A DNA stretch of 64,000 nt from Parvibaculum lavamentivorans DS-1. GTDB taxonomy: Bacteria; Pseudomonadota; Alphaproteobacteria; Parvibaculales; Parvibaculaceae. A model generated the notes under the pieces. The model was given only the letters and a program-made list of their open reading frames with translations. It ran no database searches and was not told the origin of the DNA. The stretch's first letter is position 1. Each line of letters begins with the position of its first letter. Positions 61,264 to 64,000 of this stretch are shown piece by piece. The position numbers and the translations under genes were made by a program. The DNA is taken from positions 2,525,001 through 2,589,000 of the forward strand of contig NC_009719.1 in NCBI RefSeq assembly GCF_000017565.1, in the 5' to 3' direction.

Positions 61264-62097
61264 CTAGAAACGCATGCCGGGATTGTTTGTTTCGTTTGTG
61301 TCGAAATTTAGGTTGTCGATATCCGGCAAGTCGTCGAAGTCGCGCTGGCCGTTGGCGATCTCGTTCGCGCGGATCTGGCGATAGAGATTGCGGATGGTTG
61401 CGTAATGATCGACAGAGGTCCGTTCGATCTGGTCGAGCGTCTTCAGGCTGCGTGCGCGCTGATCGATACCGTTCACGACGAAGCGGATCGTCGGCACCGT
61501 CTTCGGCTTGTCCCAATAGATATAGGTCAAGGGGTCGAAAAACTGGTCGACGAAGAAGCCCGTCAGGTCGCGGGGCGGGGCAGGGCCGAGCACCGGCAGA
61601 TAGAGATAGGCGCCTTCGCCCGTACCGTAGACAGCGAGTGTCTGGCCGAAATCTTCACTGTGCTGCGGCATTCCCCAGCTCGATGCCGGATCGAACAGGC
61701 CGAGTACGCCGACAGTCGTATTGATGCCGAAGCGGCTTGCCGTCGTGCCCGCGCGCTCCCACTCGCCTTGCAGCATGTCGTTCGCGAGAATGACGGGGCT
61801 GCGCAGATTGTCGAGGAAGTTGCGGACGCCGTCGCGGCCCGGTTCCGGCACGACGCCGTCATACCAGGTGGCGACCGGCTTCAGCAGAATGGTGTCGAAG
61901 AATTTGTTGAGCTCGAAGAAGTAGCGGTTCATCGGCTCCAGCGGATCGTTCTCGTCGACGCCGTTGTCGACGGCCGCCGGCGCTTCGGCCTGGGCCATGG
62001 CGACATGCGGCGCTGCGGCGAACGCAATGAGCGCCACCATCGCAAGCGCCATGTTCCTCATCGCTTTCGGCATGCCGGACCCGTCCTTCATCTTCAT
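61264..62097 (-). CDS. mlaA: MlaA/VacJ-family outer-membrane lipid-asymmetry protein
   Basis: A 277-aa MlaA protein that removes mislocalised phospholipid from the outer leaflet. The family core is DPLEPMNRYFFELNKFFD, GVRNFLDNLRSPVI, FGINTTVGVLGLFDPAS and the PLTYIYWDKP loop. A signal peptide is present (to about residue 34), but no lipobox cysteine is visible (AAAPHVAMAQ), so lipid anchoring seems absent. The C-terminus is long and acidic. The start at 62097 is preceded by GACGGGG; six bases later another ATG is possible. Confidence 0.9.
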   Translation of the reverse strand: MKMKDGSGMPKAMRNMALAMVALIAFAAAPHVAMAQAEAPAAVDNGVDENDPLEPMNRYFFELNKFFDTILLKPVATWYDGVVPEPGRDGVRNFLDNLRSPVILANDMLQGEWERAGTTASRFGINTTVGVLGLFDPASSWGMPQHSEDFGQTLAVYGTGEGAYLYLPVLGPAPPRDLTGFFVDQFFDPLTYIYWDKPKTVPTIRFVVNGIDQRARSLKTLDQIERTSVDHYATIRNLYRQIRANEIANGQRDFDDLPDIDNLNFDTNETNNPGMRF

Positions 62098-62335
62098 GTA
62101 GCCCCGTCCCCAAAAGAATAGCTGCCCCGACAGGGCGCCCTCTGCGAGCATTCCCTGTCCCGCATTAAATCCGCGTGAATATGGCTAGGATTCACGAATT
62201 TTGGCCGATTCCCGCAACTTTGCCCTCATCTAGCTATCATACGGCACCAAGGTTAACCAGCACGAGCGACCCTCCCAGGCGCCGATTTTCTGCTGTTATT
62301 GCCTAAAAGCTTCGGCACAAAAAGGTTTTGAAAGA

Positions 62336-62355
62336 CATAAAGATATGTTTATATG
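62336..62355 (+). promoter_or_regulatory. Candidate operator ahead of the ArsR-methyltransferase gene
   Basis: CATAAAGATATGTTTATATG is an AT-rich imperfect palindrome in an otherwise GC-rich gap, 27 bases before the start codon. TTGAAA at 62329-62334 and TATGCT at 62353-62358 could be the promoter, so the site would overlap it. Binding by the ArsR protein itself is plausible. Confidence 0.4.
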
Positions 62356-62382
62356 CTTTTCAAAATCAGGGAATGACGGCGC

Positions 62383-63375
62383 ATGGAGCAACTTCTGGCA
62401 GGTCTGAGAGCGGCGGGTGAACCAACCCGCCTGCGTTTGCTCGCTCTGTTGGCGCGCGGGGAACTGACCGTGACCGAGCTCACGCAGATCCTGCGTCAGA
62501 GCCAGCCGCGCGTCAGCCGCCACCTGAAGCTTCTCTGCGAAGCCGCCTTGCTGGAGCGGTTCCGGGAGGGAAGCTGGGTTTTCTACCGCCTGGCGGGCTC
62601 GGGTCCGGTGGCTGAGCTGGCAGAAGTCCTGAGCGACCTGATCCCGCAGGAAGACATTGTGATCGCGAGGGATATGGAGCGCCTCGAGGCGGTGCGCGCG
62701 GCGCGGGCCGAGAAGGCTGCAGCCTATTTCCGGGCCAATGCCGAGGAATGGAGCCGCATCCGGTCTCTTTATGTCCCGGAGGACAAGGTCGAGCAGACGA
62801 TGCTGGAGTTCGGCGCGCGGGACGATATCGGCCTTATCGCGGATCTCGGTACCGGCACCGGCCGGATGCTGGAACTGTTCGGGCCCAAGGCAAAAAGCGG
62901 CGTCGGGATTGATCTGAGCCCGGAAATGCTTGCGCTGGCGCGGACGCAGCTTGCCCAGGCGCCGCTGCAAAACTGTTCGATCCGTCAGGGCGACCTCTAC
63001 GACCTGCCAATGCAGGACGAGACGGCCGACCTGGTGACGCTGCACATGGTGCTGCACTACCTGGACGACCCGGCGGCTTCCATCGCGGAAGCTGTGCGGA
63101 TTTTGAAGCCGGGCGGACGCCTGCTGATCGCGGATTTCGCGCCGCATGAACTCGACTATCTGCGCGAGACGCATGCGCATCGGCGGCTCGGGTTTGGCGA
63201 GGACGAGGTCAAGGAATGGCTGGCGGATGCCGGCCTTCAAATAAGAGAGACAAGGCATTTGCCGCCGGAAGGCGGCGAGGACGCCAAACTTACCGTCTCG
63301 ATCTGGGTTGCGGACAAGGCCGCCGGGCCGGCACGCAAACCCGAAAAGGCGATGGAATTCGAAGGAGCAAAATAA
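62383..63375 (+). CDS. ArsR-type regulator fused to a SAM-dependent methyltransferase
   Basis: A 330-aa fusion. Residues 1-95 are an ArsR winged helix (TRLRLLALLARGELTVTELTQ, recognition LRQSQPRVSRHLKLL). Residues 140-310 form a class I methyltransferase with motif I LIADLGTGTGRMLEL and motif VTLHMVLHYLDD. Such fusions lie beside metF or metH and sense S-adenosylmethionine or S-adenosylhomocysteine in control of methionine synthesis. Its TAA overlaps the metF ATG by one base, so they are one operon. Confidence 0.93.
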   Translation: MEQLLAGLRAAGEPTRLRLLALLARGELTVTELTQILRQSQPRVSRHLKLLCEAALLERFREGSWVFYRLAGSGPVAELAEVLSDLIPQEDIVIARDMERLEAVRAARAEKAAAYFRANAEEWSRIRSLYVPEDKVEQTMLEFGARDDIGLIADLGTGTGRMLELFGPKAKSGVGIDLSPEMLALARTQLAQAPLQNCSIRQGDLYDLPMQDETADLVTLHMVLHYLDDPAASIAEAVRILKPGGRLLIADFAPHELDYLRETHAHRRLGFGEDEVKEWLADAGLQIRETRHLPPEGGEDAKLTVSIWVADKAAGPARKPEKAMEFEGAK

Positions 63376-64000
63376 TGGGAAAACCAGAAAAAAAGGAGCA
63401 GCGCGAGCGGACCCGCGTTTCGTTCGAGTTCTTTCCGCCGAAGACCCCCGAGATGGAAGAGACGCTGTGGCGCTCGATCCGGCGGCTGGAGCCCCTGCAG
63501 CCGGAATTCGTGTCGGTGACTTACGGCGCGGGCGGATCGACGCGGGAGCGCACGCATGCGACGGTCAAGCGCATTCTCGATGAAACGACGCTGGAGCCTG
63601 TCGCCCATCTCACCTGTGTCGGTGCGTCGCGCGCGGAAGTGGATGATGTAATCCGTGCTTATTGGGACGCGGGCATTCGCCACATCGTCGCGCTGCGCGG
63701 CGACATGCCGGAATTGGGCGCGCCATACCAGCCGCATCCGGATGGCTATCAATCGACGCCCGAGCTTATCGCCGCCATTCGCAAGATCGGCGACTTCAAT
63801 GTGATCGTGTCGGCCTATCCCGAAAAGCACCCGGAATCGGTTTCACTCGAAGCCGATATCGAATTGCTGAAAAGGAAAGTCGATGCGGGCGCCACGCGCG
63901 CCATCACCCAATTCGTGTTCGATACCGAAAAGCATGTCCGCTTTCTGGAGAAGGCGACCAAGGCCGGCATCGATGTGCCGATCGTGCCGGGGATCATGCC
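63375..64000 (+). CDS. metF: 5,10-methylenetetrahydrofolate reductase (partial, cut by window end)
   Basis: The first 208 codons of metF, running off the window. It begins MGKPEKKEQRERTRVSFEFF and shows the family core FEFFPPKTPEME, SVTYGAGGSTRERT, HLTCVG and LRGDMP. MetF reduces methylene-THF to methyl-THF with FAD and NADH, feeding methionine synthase. The start overlaps the upstream stop (TAATG). All visible active-site motifs are intact. Confidence 0.95.
   Translation, partial: MGKPEKKEQRERTRVSFEFFPPKTPEMEETLWRSIRRLEPLQPEFVSVTYGAGGSTRERTHATVKRILDETTLEPVAHLTCVGASRAEVDDVIRAYWDAGIRHIVALRGDMPELGAPYQPHPDGYQSTPELIAAIRKIGDFNVIVSAYPEKHPESVSLEADIELLKRKVDAGATRAITQFVFDTEKHVRFLEKATKAGIDVPIVPGIM

Overview
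The window is high-GC DNA from an alphaproteobacterium. This is inferred from gene content: FixJ-type regulators paired with kinases whose H-box reads AHEVNQP, a PAS_5-type protein, Mla lipid-transport genes, an ArsR-methyltransferase/metF pair, and a trp-type leader peptide whose start codon falls at the predicted transcription start, as in rhizobia. I cannot name the genus from sequence alone.

Layout. (1) 1-14.7 kb, minus strand: a Tn7-like transposon. Its tnsA-tnsB-tnsC(tniB)-tniQ set is followed by a cargo operon of seven overlapping or tightly packed genes: a half-size specificity protein, hsdM, a RhuM-like gene, a full-length hsdS, a HAD phosphatase-like gene, hsdR and a YgjP-type metallopeptidase cut by the window edge. 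Two matching palindromes flank the likely operon promoter. (2) 14.9-27.1 kb: a metallo-beta-lactamase-fold hydrolase, a five-PAS histidine kinase with three response regulators, an NADH dehydrogenase-like flavoprotein, an EmrAB-type efflux pair, an SDR and a Tat-exported alpha/beta hydrolase. A conserved bipartite block precedes both the efflux pair and the SDR. (3) 27.2-28.4 kb: trpS under what looks like classical transcription attenuation. A 15-residue leader peptide with tandem Trp codons is followed by mutually exclusive hairpins. (4) 28.5-34.1 kb: an accessory block with a tyrosine recombinase and an in-frame upstream partner, a small protein resembling DUF6634, a RES/Xre toxin-antitoxin pair and a divergent ParD-like/zeta-toxin pair. 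(5) 34.4-52.1 kb: a metabolic and stress region with pirin, LysR, two YcaC-like isochorismatase-family hydrolases, an acetolactate-synthase-like enzyme with an aldehyde dehydrogenase, a Kef-type antiporter, RidA, a second kinase/FixJ/receiver module and an amidohydrolase-MFS-DoxX-porin run. (6) 52.1-64 kb: two ArsR/SRPBCC modules facing each other, ettA, a broken araC gene beside an SDR, a hybrid kinase, a PAS protein, mlaC/mlaA, and an ArsR-methyltransferase fused by one-base overlap to metF, which runs off the end.

The strongest regulatory reads are the trpS attenuator, the paired operators of the restriction operon, and two ArsR promoters whose operators overlap the promoter elements; one of these transcripts appears leaderless. 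No tRNA, rRNA or CRISPR array was seen. All family names come from recognising motifs by eye; no database search was possible.
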